Assembly (NCBI GenBank): GCA_004793585.1
Contig: SRZB01000029.1
Location: 1 to 42,830 of the forward strand
DNA length: 42,830 nucleotides
Direction: 5' to 3'
Origin: Hominisplanchenecus murintestinalis
GTDB taxonomy: Bacteria; Bacillota; Clostridia; Lachnospirales; Lachnospiraceae
The notes below the pieces were generated by a model. That model worked only from the letters and a program-made list of their open reading frames with translations. It searched no databases and was not told the DNA's origin. Shown piece after piece: positions 1 to 7,765 of this stretch. How positions within the stretch are numbered: the first letter of the stretch is position 1; every line of letters starts with the position of its first letter. Position numbers and translations under genes: made by a program.

Positions 1-125
1 TAATGGTAACTACGGCGGATTTTATGTGAGTTTATACTGCCGTGAATAATTCGGGTTAAAAGTAATTTCTTAACAGTTCCTAAAGCTTTAAGCACAAATA
101 ATCATACTTTGAGGAGGAAACAGAC

Positions 126-599
126 ATGGGAACATGGATTCTTATTTTCTTAATCAGCGGCGCACTTTTCTACTATATGTATCAGCGACACAAAAAGCTG
201 GTTGATAGCGGAAAGGTTATTGACCGTGAGAGTAACTTTGTAGAAAAAGCGGAAGATTTTATTATTTCGCAGGGAGTCCCTGATGAAGTACAAAAACAGA
301 TTCAAACATTGCCCTATGCGGAAATGAAAGTTTCTATGCGAACCGAGGGCGGTGGACAGTCGTTCTTATTTACCGGCAGTACTTGGAGTGCTAGATTATA
401 CAGGAAAAATGACGAGGCTGGTAAAACAATCTATTCATTTCAATATCTAAATTGGAAAACTCATAATGGCGGAATCATGTATGAGGATTATATGAATATG
501 TTGTTGACCTCTATTGAAAAGATGTTTTTGAGTATTGACCCTGACACACAAGTCAAAACGCGGTTGCTTGAAACAAAAACCAGCCACAAATTTTTCTAA
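126..599 (+). CDS. Hypothetical single-pass membrane protein
   Basis: Product of 157 residues. I do not recognise a family. Residues 4-18 form one hydrophobic segment directly at the N-terminus, followed by a basic stretch (YQRHKK), which fits an N-out or signal-anchor membrane protein with a mostly soluble domain of about 135 residues. The start is set by GAGGAGG at 112-118, about 7 bases upstream of the ATG. It is the first gene of a plus-strand run of small membrane proteins and lipoproteins reaching to 4178, with only 13 bases before the next gene, so they are probably co-transcribed. The function may concern the cell envelope, but that is inferred only from the neighbours. Confidence 0.7.
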   Translation: MGTWILIFLISGALFYYMYQRHKKLVDSGKVIDRESNFVEKAEDFIISQGVPDEVQKQIQTLPYAEMKVSMRTEGGGQSFLFTGSTWSARLYRKNDEAGKTIYSFQYLNWKTHNGGIMYEDYMNMLLTSIEKMFLSIDPDTQVKTRLLETKTSHKFF

Positions 600-612
600 A
601 GGAGATGATTAT

Positions 613-798
613 ATGCCTAGTTGGATTATGACGGTTTTGTTTTTTGCGGTTGTCGGCGTGATTTACTTGGTCGTCAGCTATATTGGAAACAAAATAGTTG
701 ACAAGGGAGGAGATGCCATTGAAAACACTCTGAAGCGTAAGAAGAACGCTGCCAATGAAGAAAAAACAGAAAATCTGGCAGAACGTTTTCGTCATTGA
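613..798 (+). CDS. Small membrane protein (61 aa), possible paralogue of the next gene
   Basis: A small protein with one long hydrophobic segment (about residues 4-25) and a charged, probably cytoplasmic, helical tail. The ATG at 613 is chosen over an upstream start at 535 because AAAGGAGATG lies just before it and the upstream part would overlap the preceding gene. The tail motif DKGGDAIENTLKRKK resembles DHAGDAIDDAIRKKI in the next small protein, so the two may be diverged duplicates. No known family is recognised. A role in a membrane complex with the downstream lipoproteins is possible but unproven. Confidence 0.65.
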   Translation: MPSWIMTVLFFAVVGVIYLVVSYIGNKIVDKGGDAIENTLKRKKNAANEEKTENLAERFRH

Positions 799-858
799 TT
801 ATGCACAAACATCAATAATTGGAAATCAAAAATATTTGAATAAAAGGAGAAATGTATT

Positions 859-1080
859 ATGAGAAAAACATATGCCCCAAACGCCATTGTTATCGGATTT
901 CTTGTCGGACTTCTGGTAGCTGTTAAAGTTAATGTGATTCTTGGTATTCTCGCAGGATTGGGTGTCAGTGTCCTTGGCTGGGTACTGATCAGCTCACTGG
1001 AGCGTGCCGCAGATCATGCCGGAGATGCCATTGATGATGCGATTCGTAAAAAAATCAATGAGAGGAAAGATAAAAAGTGA
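859..1080 (+). CDS. Small membrane protein (73 aa)
   Basis: The protein has two adjoining hydrophobic stretches, about residues 8-24 and 26-46, with a glycine-rich turn, so it probably forms a membrane hairpin. A basic tail follows (AIRKKINERKDKK). The ATG follows AAAAGGAGAAATGTATT, a good ribosome site. The stop codon overlaps the GTG start of the next gene (GTGA at 1077-1080), which suggests translational coupling. Its tail shares a GDAI-(D/E)-(N/D) motif with the preceding small membrane protein. Family and function are not recognised. Confidence 0.65.
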   Translation: MRKTYAPNAIVIGFLVGLLVAVKVNVILGILAGLGVSVLGWVLISSLERAADHAGDAIDDAIRKKINERKDKK

Positions 1081-2234
1081 TAAAAAGAATAAAACGTGGC
1101 ATTGTGCTGTTGTTGGATGTCAGCATTGTGTTTACCATTTCAGCCTGTGGCAGTAGTACCCCTTCCCGACCGCCAGTGCAGGAAGAAACGGTTACAACCC
1201 CATCTTCCCATGAAGAATTTATAAATGAAGATGAACAATTGGCTAATGAATTGAAAAATCAACTTGCCAATGGAATTTGTACCATTGAGGATATTCAAAA
1301 TATGTATCAAAATGGAGAAATCTCGGAAGAGATCCTTTATGTATTGGGCATCGAGGTTCCGCATACCCAGTCGGAGTATTCTGGAGAAAAACGAAATGAC
1401 ATTAAAATTGTGTCGCTTGCAGCGTGCAGTAACCACCTTGCAGGTTTAAAAATTGATGGTACCGTAATTACAGATGAGCATGATATAAGAGGTTCATGTG
1501 ATGTGTCTGGCTGGAAAAATATTGTTGCTCTTGCAGTTTCTGGTGCTACAACTATAGGTTTAAGAGATGACGGCACTGTTATTGCCACCGGAGGCAATGA
1601 ATTGGGCCAATGCGATGTATCCGATTGGACAAATATTATCGCAATCGCTGCAGGATCGCATAATACTGCTGGGTTAAAGGAAGATGGTTCGGTTGTAGTA
1701 GTAGGCGAAAACATAAATAAACAATGCAATGTGGAGAATTGGATGGATATTATAGCAATTTCTGTCGGCGACAGCCACGTAGTCGGACTAAAATCAGATG
1801 GTACAGTGGTGGCAACTGGACAAAATGTATTTGGGCAGTGCAATGTGGGCGATTGGACAGATATTGTTGCAATCTCTGCTGGGAATCTATGGACTATTGG
1901 CCTTAAGGCAGATGGTACGCTTGTTGCTACCACCGGACGTAATCGTTCTGGACAATGCAATGTGGGCGATCTGACAGATATTGTCGCAATTTCAACTGCT
2001 GTAGGTCACACACTTGCCCTAAAATCAGATGGTACCGTAGTTGCAGTGGGAAGGAATAACGAAGGACAATGTGATGTGGAAACATGGTCGGATGTTGTCG
2101 CAATTGCTGCTGGCACGAATCAAAGTTTCGGTCTAAAAACAGATGGGACAATTTTGTCAACAAAATATAAGGGCTATAGTTCCTCAGAAGATATTGACGT
2201 GTCTGATTGGTCGGATATTGTTGTACCGCATTAA
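1077..2234 (+). CDS. Lipoprotein with RCC1-like beta-propeller repeats
   Basis: 385 residues with a type II signal peptide: a basic start, a hydrophobic core, and the lipobox ISAC with the lipidated Cys near residue 24. A low-complexity Pro/Thr/Glu linker and a short helical region follow. From about residue 115 to the end there are seven repeats of about 40 residues with the recurring patterns LK-DGTV-A-G-N and GQCNV-DWTDIVAISAG, characteristic of RCC1/alpha-tubulin-suppressor propellers. Such secreted bacterial RCC1 proteins are thought to be binding or adhesive scaffolds; the ligand here is unknown. The GTG start overlaps the previous stop by four bases. The repeats make the DNA internally repetitive, so this gene is prone to assembly collapse or repeat-number change. 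Confidence 0.85.
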   Translation: MIKRIKRGIVLLLDVSIVFTISACGSSTPSRPPVQEETVTTPSSHEEFINEDEQLANELKNQLANGICTIEDIQNMYQNGEISEEILYVLGIEVPHTQSEYSGEKRNDIKIVSLAACSNHLAGLKIDGTVITDEHDIRGSCDVSGWKNIVALAVSGATTIGLRDDGTVIATGGNELGQCDVSDWTNIIAIAAGSHNTAGLKEDGSVVVVGENINKQCNVENWMDIIAISVGDSHVVGLKSDGTVVATGQNVFGQCNVGDWTDIVAISAGNLWTIGLKADGTLVATTGRNRSGQCNVGDLTDIVAISTAVGHTLALKSDGTVVAVGRNNEGQCDVETWSDVVAIAAGTNQSFGLKTDGTILSTKYKGYSSSEDIDVSDWSDIVVPH

Positions 2235-2300
2235 AACTTTTTTGTTTAGCAATCCCAAATGTGCCAATAGAAGTGAACGACAGAAAGGAGAACAAAGGAT

Positions 2301-3611
2301 ATGAAACAGAGGTTTTTAAATATTTCAATTGTTTTAGTTATGATATTAGTGATATTAGGTGGGTGTGGCAGTGGTAGTGCTTCAGCACCTGCCGAAGATA
2401 GCGGAATCGCAACATATAATGCTGCTTCGGAGACTCAGAATAATAGTTATAGTGAAACAGAGGTTTATGAAGTTGAGGATACATACACTGTGGATGAACT
2501 TGTAACGATGATTATGTCAGGAGAATTAAGCCTCGATGATGTTTATATACAAGTTGCAAGTGGGGAAATTAATGAATCAGAAGATATTTTGTATGAAGTG
2601 GAAAATATTGTAGCAGAGTTTGAAGCAGAGAAAGCAAGGAACGCTTCGGGTATTGTTGTAGCAAAAATTTTTCTGGGTCAGCAACGTACTTGGAATAGTA
2701 CAGGCACATTCCATTCAACACCATTTACTCTATATCTCGATGTGATTAATCCTGATACTGGAGATGTGAGCAATTTTAAAACATTTTCCAGTATGGAAAC
2801 ATATAGTTGTTCTCCGGGTTGTTATTCTGGTGCGTTTGGTGCGATTAGTATTGGAAGCAACACAAGTGTTACAAGAAATTATTTTAATTCGGATTTTACA
2901 AAGATGATTGCTACATTAACAATGGAGGATGGTGCAATCCATGTCGGTTGGATTGATGAAAATGGTCAATTTACGGATGTTTCAGCAAAGATTTCTCATT
3001 CAAGTGAATTTAGTGGACTGACAAATCACCAGAAGCCATGTTTTTATAATGACTATTTATATTTTATGGATTTTACAAATGATAACGTGCAGATTAAACG
3101 AGTTCCTATTAATAATTTGTCCGAGGCATCTGTGGATATTCTTGTAGACGATGTATCATGGAAAGGTGTTGGAATTTATCCGTATCCGGATGGGAGCGTT
3201 GTAGATAATGCTAATGCAATGCAAGAATTTTCTGACGAGTCTATGAATTATGTAGCTAATTCTAATTTCTTTAACGACTGGATTTCAACAACAGAATGTG
3301 TTGGGACAGATGATGATATAATTTATAAATATGTGCTTGAAGATAAGGATTCATATAAATATTTTGATTGGTATAATGAAAGAATTGCGCTTGTTCCTGA
3401 AGTAAAAAATAGAAAAAACTGGAACGCTGTTGTTTCCCCAGATGGTGACAGGGTTGCATTTTTATCAAAAATGACAGGTGGGACAGATACATCTACTTCT
3501 TTATTTGTTGTATCAATCAATGGTGGTGAACCGATGAAAGTGAATACTTCTTACGATTTGAGCAATCCAAATGATTATAGTAATTTAGTGGCATTGTTTG
3601 ATTGGAGATAA
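2301..3611 (+). CDS. Lipoprotein with TolB-like (PD40/WD40-like) C-terminus
   Basis: 436 residues. The signal peptide ends in the lipobox LGGC, so the mature protein should be anchored outside the membrane through a Cys near residue 23. A Ser/Ala/Glu-rich linker follows. The last 60 residues contain AVVSPDGDRVAFLSK and SLFVVSINGGEPMKV, the blade signature of TolB/PD40 propellers, and similar but weaker blades appear upstream. The start is supported by AAAGGAGAACAAAGGAT before the ATG. The segment after the signal resembles the equivalent segment of the RCC1 lipoprotein (TVDELVTMIMSGELSLDD against TIEDIQNMYQNGEISEE), so the two probably belong to one functional set. The substrate or partner is unknown. 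Confidence 0.7.
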   Translation: MKQRFLNISIVLVMILVILGGCGSGSASAPAEDSGIATYNAASETQNNSYSETEVYEVEDTYTVDELVTMIMSGELSLDDVYIQVASGEINESEDILYEVENIVAEFEAEKARNASGIVVAKIFLGQQRTWNSTGTFHSTPFTLYLDVINPDTGDVSNFKTFSSMETYSCSPGCYSGAFGAISIGSNTSVTRNYFNSDFTKMIATLTMEDGAIHVGWIDENGQFTDVSAKISHSSEFSGLTNHQKPCFYNDYLYFMDFTNDNVQIKRVPINNLSEASVDILVDDVSWKGVGIYPYPDGSVVDNANAMQEFSDESMNYVANSNFFNDWISTTECVGTDDDIIYKYVLEDKDSYKYFDWYNERIALVPEVKNRKNWNAVVSPDGDRVAFLSKMTGGTDTSTSLFVVSINGGEPMKVNTSYDLSNPNDYSNLVALFDWR

Positions 3612-3626
3612 TATGATGGAGTTTTT

Positions 3627-4178
3627 TTGCAAGAAAGCAAATATGCTAAATATAAAAGTTGTTTTCTTTTGACAACTTTTATAATTTGTATGAGCGGCTG
3701 TGCTGAAAATCAAAATGGTGAAGAAACTATTACCAATGAAAAAGCATTTGGTGATGAAAACACAGTAACGGAAGAACAAAATGTCTCAACCGAAGCTAAG
3801 CTTAATTTTGATGGGTTATATTGATGCATTAGCGATTTTAATAGTAATGAACTTATAGATAATTATGTTTTAATGTTTTATGAAGATGGAAGTGTTATAA
3901 CTGTAACTGTTGAGCAAACTGAGGATGGCGGAGGTTATTTCCCTATAAAGAAATGGTTCAGTAAAGATGCTGATAGATATAAAGATTTGATTGGTCAGTA
4001 CATAATTGATGGTACGGATATTTCTTTTACTGGCATATCTGAAAACGGAACGGTAGATTATTGGGGAACTATTGAAAATAAGAAATTGTTGCTTTCCAGT
4101 CATTCAAACATAAACGGTTACGATAGTTACCGCGAATATAGCTTTTATTCGTTTGAGGAAATTCCAAAATGGGAATAG
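3627..4178 (+). pseudogene. Small lipoprotein gene interrupted by an in-frame TGA
   Basis: A TTG start at 3627 gives a lipoprotein signal with lipobox MSGC. Translation stops at TGA 3822-3824, but the same frame stays open from 3825 to the TGA/TAG region ending at 4178, reading CISDFNSNELID and then a beta-rich domain (YEDGSVITVTVEQTEDGGG, later YDSYREYSFYSF). One base change, for example TGG (Trp) to TGA, would explain this. I therefore treat 3627-4178 as one former gene of 183 codons, the third lipoprotein of the cluster. Alternatives are a short 65-residue lipopeptide plus an independent downstream gene, TGA readthrough, or a sequencing error. Confidence 0.6.
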
Positions 4179-4316
4179 GTAAACACATCCATACAATTAC
4201 AGTCTACCAAACAGATATCCTAACCCCACAACTGAATATATCAACCAAGAGTAGTTATTTCCAACCAAGAAAATGGCTGCTCTTTTCTTTTGCCTACGGT
4301 CGAGGAGCGACTACCT

Positions 4317-4493
4317 ATGACGAAAACGAGAGAGAAAAACCGTAAGGAACTGACCGCTGAGATTGAGGAAAGCGAAAAGAAAATCTGGCAGTACCAGAAT
4401 CGGGAGAAAATCATCAAGCAGAAGCTGTCCATTGAGGAACGCAGAGCGAGAAATCACAGGCTTAGCAAAGGTAATAGAGTATTTTGCTTTTAG
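4317..4493 (+). pseudogene. Truncated DUF3847 protein
   Basis: Residues 1-46 (MTKTREKNRKELTAEIEESE, then KKIWQYQNREKIIKQKLS and RRARNHRL) match my recollection of DUF3847, a short coiled, highly charged protein usually encoded beside MobA/MobL-type relaxases in Clostridia elements. In intact members NHRL continues into a conserved CTRGG-like segment. Here it switches to SKGNRVFCF and stops, so the C-terminal half is lost at about 4455. ATG 4317 follows GAGGAGCGACTACCT, a good ribosome site. The loss, directly followed by a headless helicase, points to one deletion that removed intervening mobilisation genes. Confidence 0.65.
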
Positions 4494-4534
4494 TAGTAAG
4501 GGAAATTTACAAACACACTTGACAATCTTTCTCT

Positions 4535-6289
4535 GAAATCACAGGCGGCAGGGGCATTGTGTTCGCTACCGGAACTCCTATCTCAAATAGTATGACGGAA
4601 ATGTACTCTATCCAGAGATACCTGCAATATGACCGCCTGCAGGAGATGGGCATGGGGCAGTTTGACAGCTGGGCATCCCGGTTTGGAGAAACCACTACAG
4701 CTCTGGAATTGGCTCCGGAAGGCACCGGATACAGGGCGCGTACACGCTTTGCCAAGTTCTTCAACCTGCCGGAACTGATGAATATGTTCAAAGAAATTGC
4801 GGATATAAAAACTGCAGACCAGCTTAACCTGCCCACGCCGGAAGTGGAATACCATAATATCGTATCAGAGCCAACAGAATTTCAGCAGGCTATGGTAAAG
4901 GAACTGTCCAAACGCACAGAGAAAGTCCACGGCGGAATCGACCCGCACATTGATAACATGTTGCGCATCACATCAGACGGGCGGAAGCTGGGGCTTGACC
5001 AGCGTATCATTAACCCCATGCTGCTGGATGAGCCGGAAACAAAAGTGAATAAATGCGTTGAAAATATTTTAAAGATATGGAAAGAAGGTGATTCTGAAAG
5101 ATTAACGCAGCTCGTGTTCTGTGACATTGCGACGCCATCTGGAAAGCCAGCAGGCGGTTCGGAAGATGCTCCGTTTACAAATATCTATGACGACATCCGA
5201 AGGAAACTGATTTCTGGCGGCATGGCCCCGGAACAGGTTGCTTTTATACATAGTGCAAAAACGGACATACAAAAGAAAGAGCTGTTCGCAAAAGTCCGCT
5301 CCGGACAGGTGCGTGTCTTAATTGGTTCTACTCAGAAGATGGGCGCCGGGACCAACGTACAGGACAGGCTTATCGCATTACACGACCTGGATTGCCCCTG
5401 GCGCCCCCGTGACCTGATTCAAAGAAAAGGCAGAATCGAACGCAGGGGCAACCGAAACCCGAAAGTACACGTTTTCAGATACGTTACAAACGCAACATTT
5501 GATGCGTACCTCTGGCAAACCGTGGAGAATAAGCAGAAGTTTATCTCCCAGATTATGACCAGCAAATCCCCTGTACGCTCTTGTGAGGACGTGGATGAAG
5601 CCACGCTCTCATTCGCTGAGATAAAAGCATTGTGCGCTGGCGACCCGCGCATTAAAGAACGTATGGATTTGGATGTGGAAGTGTCGCGTTTGAAGATTAT
5701 GAAAGCCGACCACCAGAGCAAACAATACCGTCTGGAAGACAATGTGCTAAAACATTTCCCAGAGCAGATTCAACAAGCGCAAGGCTTTATTGCTGGCTTA
5801 ACAGACGATATCCAGACATTAAACCAGCATCCCCGCCTAGCAGAAGGATTCGCCGGTATAGAGATACTGGGTGCTGCCTATGCAGATAAGGCAGAGGCTG
5901 GAACTGCCCTGCTTGACGCTATACAGGATGTAACGGATGAAGAGCCAGTGATTATTGGCAGTTACCGGGGATTTGGCTTATCCGTCAAATTCACCGGATT
6001 CACCCACAAACTGAGCCTGAAAGGAGCCATTGCCTACAATGTTGAGTTGGGAACGGATGCTCGCGGCAATCTGGTACGAATTGACAATGCACTGGATAAA
6101 ATCCCGGAACGTCTGGAAGATTATGAAACAACTCTGGCTAACCTGCTCCAGCAGCAGGAAGCGGCTAAATCAGAAATCAATAAGCCGTTCCAGTACGAAG
6201 AAGAGCTGCGCGTTAAGTCCGCACGTCTGGCAGAGCTGGACGCAGAGCTTAACATCGGCGGCGTATCTGGGTCCGAGAGTGCAGCGTAA
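4535..6289 (+). pseudogene. C-terminal fragment of a large element SNF2/DEAD-type helicase
   Basis: The frame is open from just after a TGA at 4520-4522. Homology begins at about 4535 with EITGGRGIVFATGTPISNSM, a helicase core motif found in the middle of proteins of over 2,000 residues (helicase, often fused to a DNA methylase) in Clostridia conjugative elements. The helicase C domain follows: FIHSAKTDIQKKELF, then LIGSTQKMGAGTNVQDRL, then DLIQRKGRIERRGN (motif VI), and a C-terminal coiled region. The N-terminal nucleotide-binding half and any methylase are absent, so an ATPase-competent helicase is unlikely. A GTG at 4559 could start a product of 576 residues but sits inside the core motif, so I call it a remnant. 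It might still be transcribed into the downstream pcfK/pcfJ genes. Confidence 0.75.
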
Positions 6290-6312
6290 TACCATGCTTT
6301 ATGGACATCAAT

Positions 6313-6330
6313 AGCCCCCGTTTGGGGGCT
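6313..6330 (+). other. Stable GC hairpin after the helicase fragment
   Basis: AGCCCCC, a GTTT loop and GGGGGCT form a perfect 7-bp stem 24 bases after the helicase stop. No T-run follows, so it is not a canonical intrinsic terminator. It may pause transcription or protect mRNA ends. Confidence 0.45.
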
Positions 6331-6386
6331 GCGGGTGCCTTAATAATAATATTCTGCCAGAGTACAGGCAGGGAATGGAGATTCAT

Positions 6387-6686
6387 ATGGAAAGAAAATT
6401 AAAGGTTTTGAAAGGGGTTCTTCTGCTCCGTCAGGTAAATCAGTATCAAAGCAAGGAAGAACAGATTGCAGAAATTGAGCAGAATTGTAGTGACAAAGAG
6501 CTTGATGAATGGATTGAGGCACTGAAAAGTCCAGATGATGGGCCAGGGTTCGGGGAAGAACCGGAGTTCCTTGAAGAATTGGAATTCCTTGAAGAAAACA
6601 TGCGGTACACGTCATGCACGGCACACGATTATTCTCCAAGCAATCCCTGGGATGCGCCCGGAATGTCTGTACGGGATTTCATTTAA
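6387..6686 (+). CDS. Small acidic hypothetical protein (99 aa)
   Basis: I prefer ATG 6387 because GGAG at 6377-6380 is correctly spaced; ATG 6375 in the same frame lacks a ribosome site. The product is rich in Glu and Asp, has a run of EEPEFLEELEFLEEN and ends in SNPWDAPGMSVRDFI. It is soluble, with no membrane segment. It lies between the helicase remnant and pcfK, a place where Clostridia elements often carry a short unnamed gene. No family or catalytic motif is recognised. Confidence 0.55.
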   Translation: MERKLKVLKGVLLLRQVNQYQSKEEQIAEIEQNCSDKELDEWIEALKSPDDGPGFGEEPEFLEELEFLEENMRYTSCTAHDYSPSNPWDAPGMSVRDFI

Positions 6687-6724
6687 CCAATCAACACATC
6701 AGTACAAAGGGAGGTATTTATTAT

Positions 6725-7765
6725 ATGAGCTATTCTACTAATATGGCTGGACTGGATTTATTCACAGCTCCATTTCGCAACGCACAGGCTTCCAGAACGG
6801 CTACGGCATCCCGTCCGCAACAGCCTAAAGCTACAACTTCACAGCTTAACTCTTCTGTTTCTCCGTCACAGCAGCCAAAATCAGCAGCTTCACAGCCTGT
6901 AAAGCCAAAAGCTCCGGCAATCCAGACACAGGAGCCTAATATCCTGAAAAAGCCTGTTCCAACTGAAAAGGCTCCTACTGTACAGACGGAACAGGATAAA
7001 TCCCCGGAGCCGGAAAAGAAATCACAAGCAGAGGCACAGGCTCCTGCAAAAGCACAACCATCTGCACAGGCACAATCAGAACCACCTGTAAAAGAACTGA
7101 CAATGGATATGTCTGACCGCACTATCCCAGCAGGAAAGCCTCTGGATGCGTCAGAAGACGCTAAGAGAAAGGCTCATGAAGAAGCTGAGGCAAAACGCAG
7201 GGCAGAGTGGGAAGCCAAACAGCTTGCGAAAAAGCAGGAGAGGGAAGCTGCCCTTGAGAAAATTAAGAGCATGAGCGACGCTGACATAGTATCCGCATCC
7301 ACAGAACGTGTCCGTGTAGATACAGAAAAACTCACCCGCCGCAACATGAAGGAATGCGTTGCTGAACATATACAAAACCTGTGCCGCAAAGACCCTTCAT
7401 TTGCCCGGCAGACTATGAATCCGAACAAAACTATGATTCATTGTTTCCATTATATCAACCGTATGGCAAAAGATTATCTCCAACAGGAAATGAAAGATAA
7501 TGACATCAAGCCGGAAAATGGAGTTTACGGCGGCGATGTCCCAGACGATTTAGTATATCAATGGAGTATTGATTATTTTAATGACCCGGACGCACAGGAA
7601 GACCATGTGGAAGAAGAAAAGTTCACTCCACGTCCGTATGTCAATGCTGCATCCAAAGCCAAAGGGAGTACAAAGTCTAAGAAAACAGCCAAAAAGGAAA
7701 CAGAGAAAAAGCAGGAACCGAAGAAAAATGATTACCAGCAAATGAGCTTACCGGGGGTGTCTTAA
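6725..7765 (+). CDS. pcfK: PcfK-family protein with long disordered N-terminus
   Basis: 346 residues. ATG 6725 is chosen because GGGAGG lies at 6710-6715; a longer reading from 6614 would overlap the previous gene. Residues 1-150 are low-complexity Pro/Ala/Gln/Lys (repeated QPKA, AQAP, EPEKK), probably disordered. Residues 150-200 form a charged helix, and the C-terminal 150 residues (MSDADIVSASTERV, then NLCRKDPSFARQTMNPNKTM, later GVYGGDVPDDLVYQWSIDYF) look like the PcfK domain. PcfK is encoded in conjugative plasmid operons such as pCF10, where its exact role is unclear. From memory, AcrIIA9 Cas9 inhibitors belong to or resemble this family, so an anti-CRISPR side role is conceivable. It directly abuts pcfJ (TAAATG), so the two are co-translated. 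Confidence 0.75.
   Translation: MSYSTNMAGLDLFTAPFRNAQASRTATASRPQQPKATTSQLNSSVSPSQQPKSAASQPVKPKAPAIQTQEPNILKKPVPTEKAPTVQTEQDKSPEPEKKSQAEAQAPAKAQPSAQAQSEPPVKELTMDMSDRTIPAGKPLDASEDAKRKAHEEAEAKRRAEWEAKQLAKKQEREAALEKIKSMSDADIVSASTERVRVDTEKLTRRNMKECVAEHIQNLCRKDPSFARQTMNPNKTMIHCFHYINRMAKDYLQQEMKDNDIKPENGVYGGDVPDDLVYQWSIDYFNDPDAQEDHVEEEKFTPRPYVNAASKAKGSTKSKKTAKKETEKKQEPKKNDYQQMSLPGVS

Noticed and set aside
1-125. End of an upstream gene
   Set aside because: No reading frame with coding character ends here; I see only the leader of the first gene.
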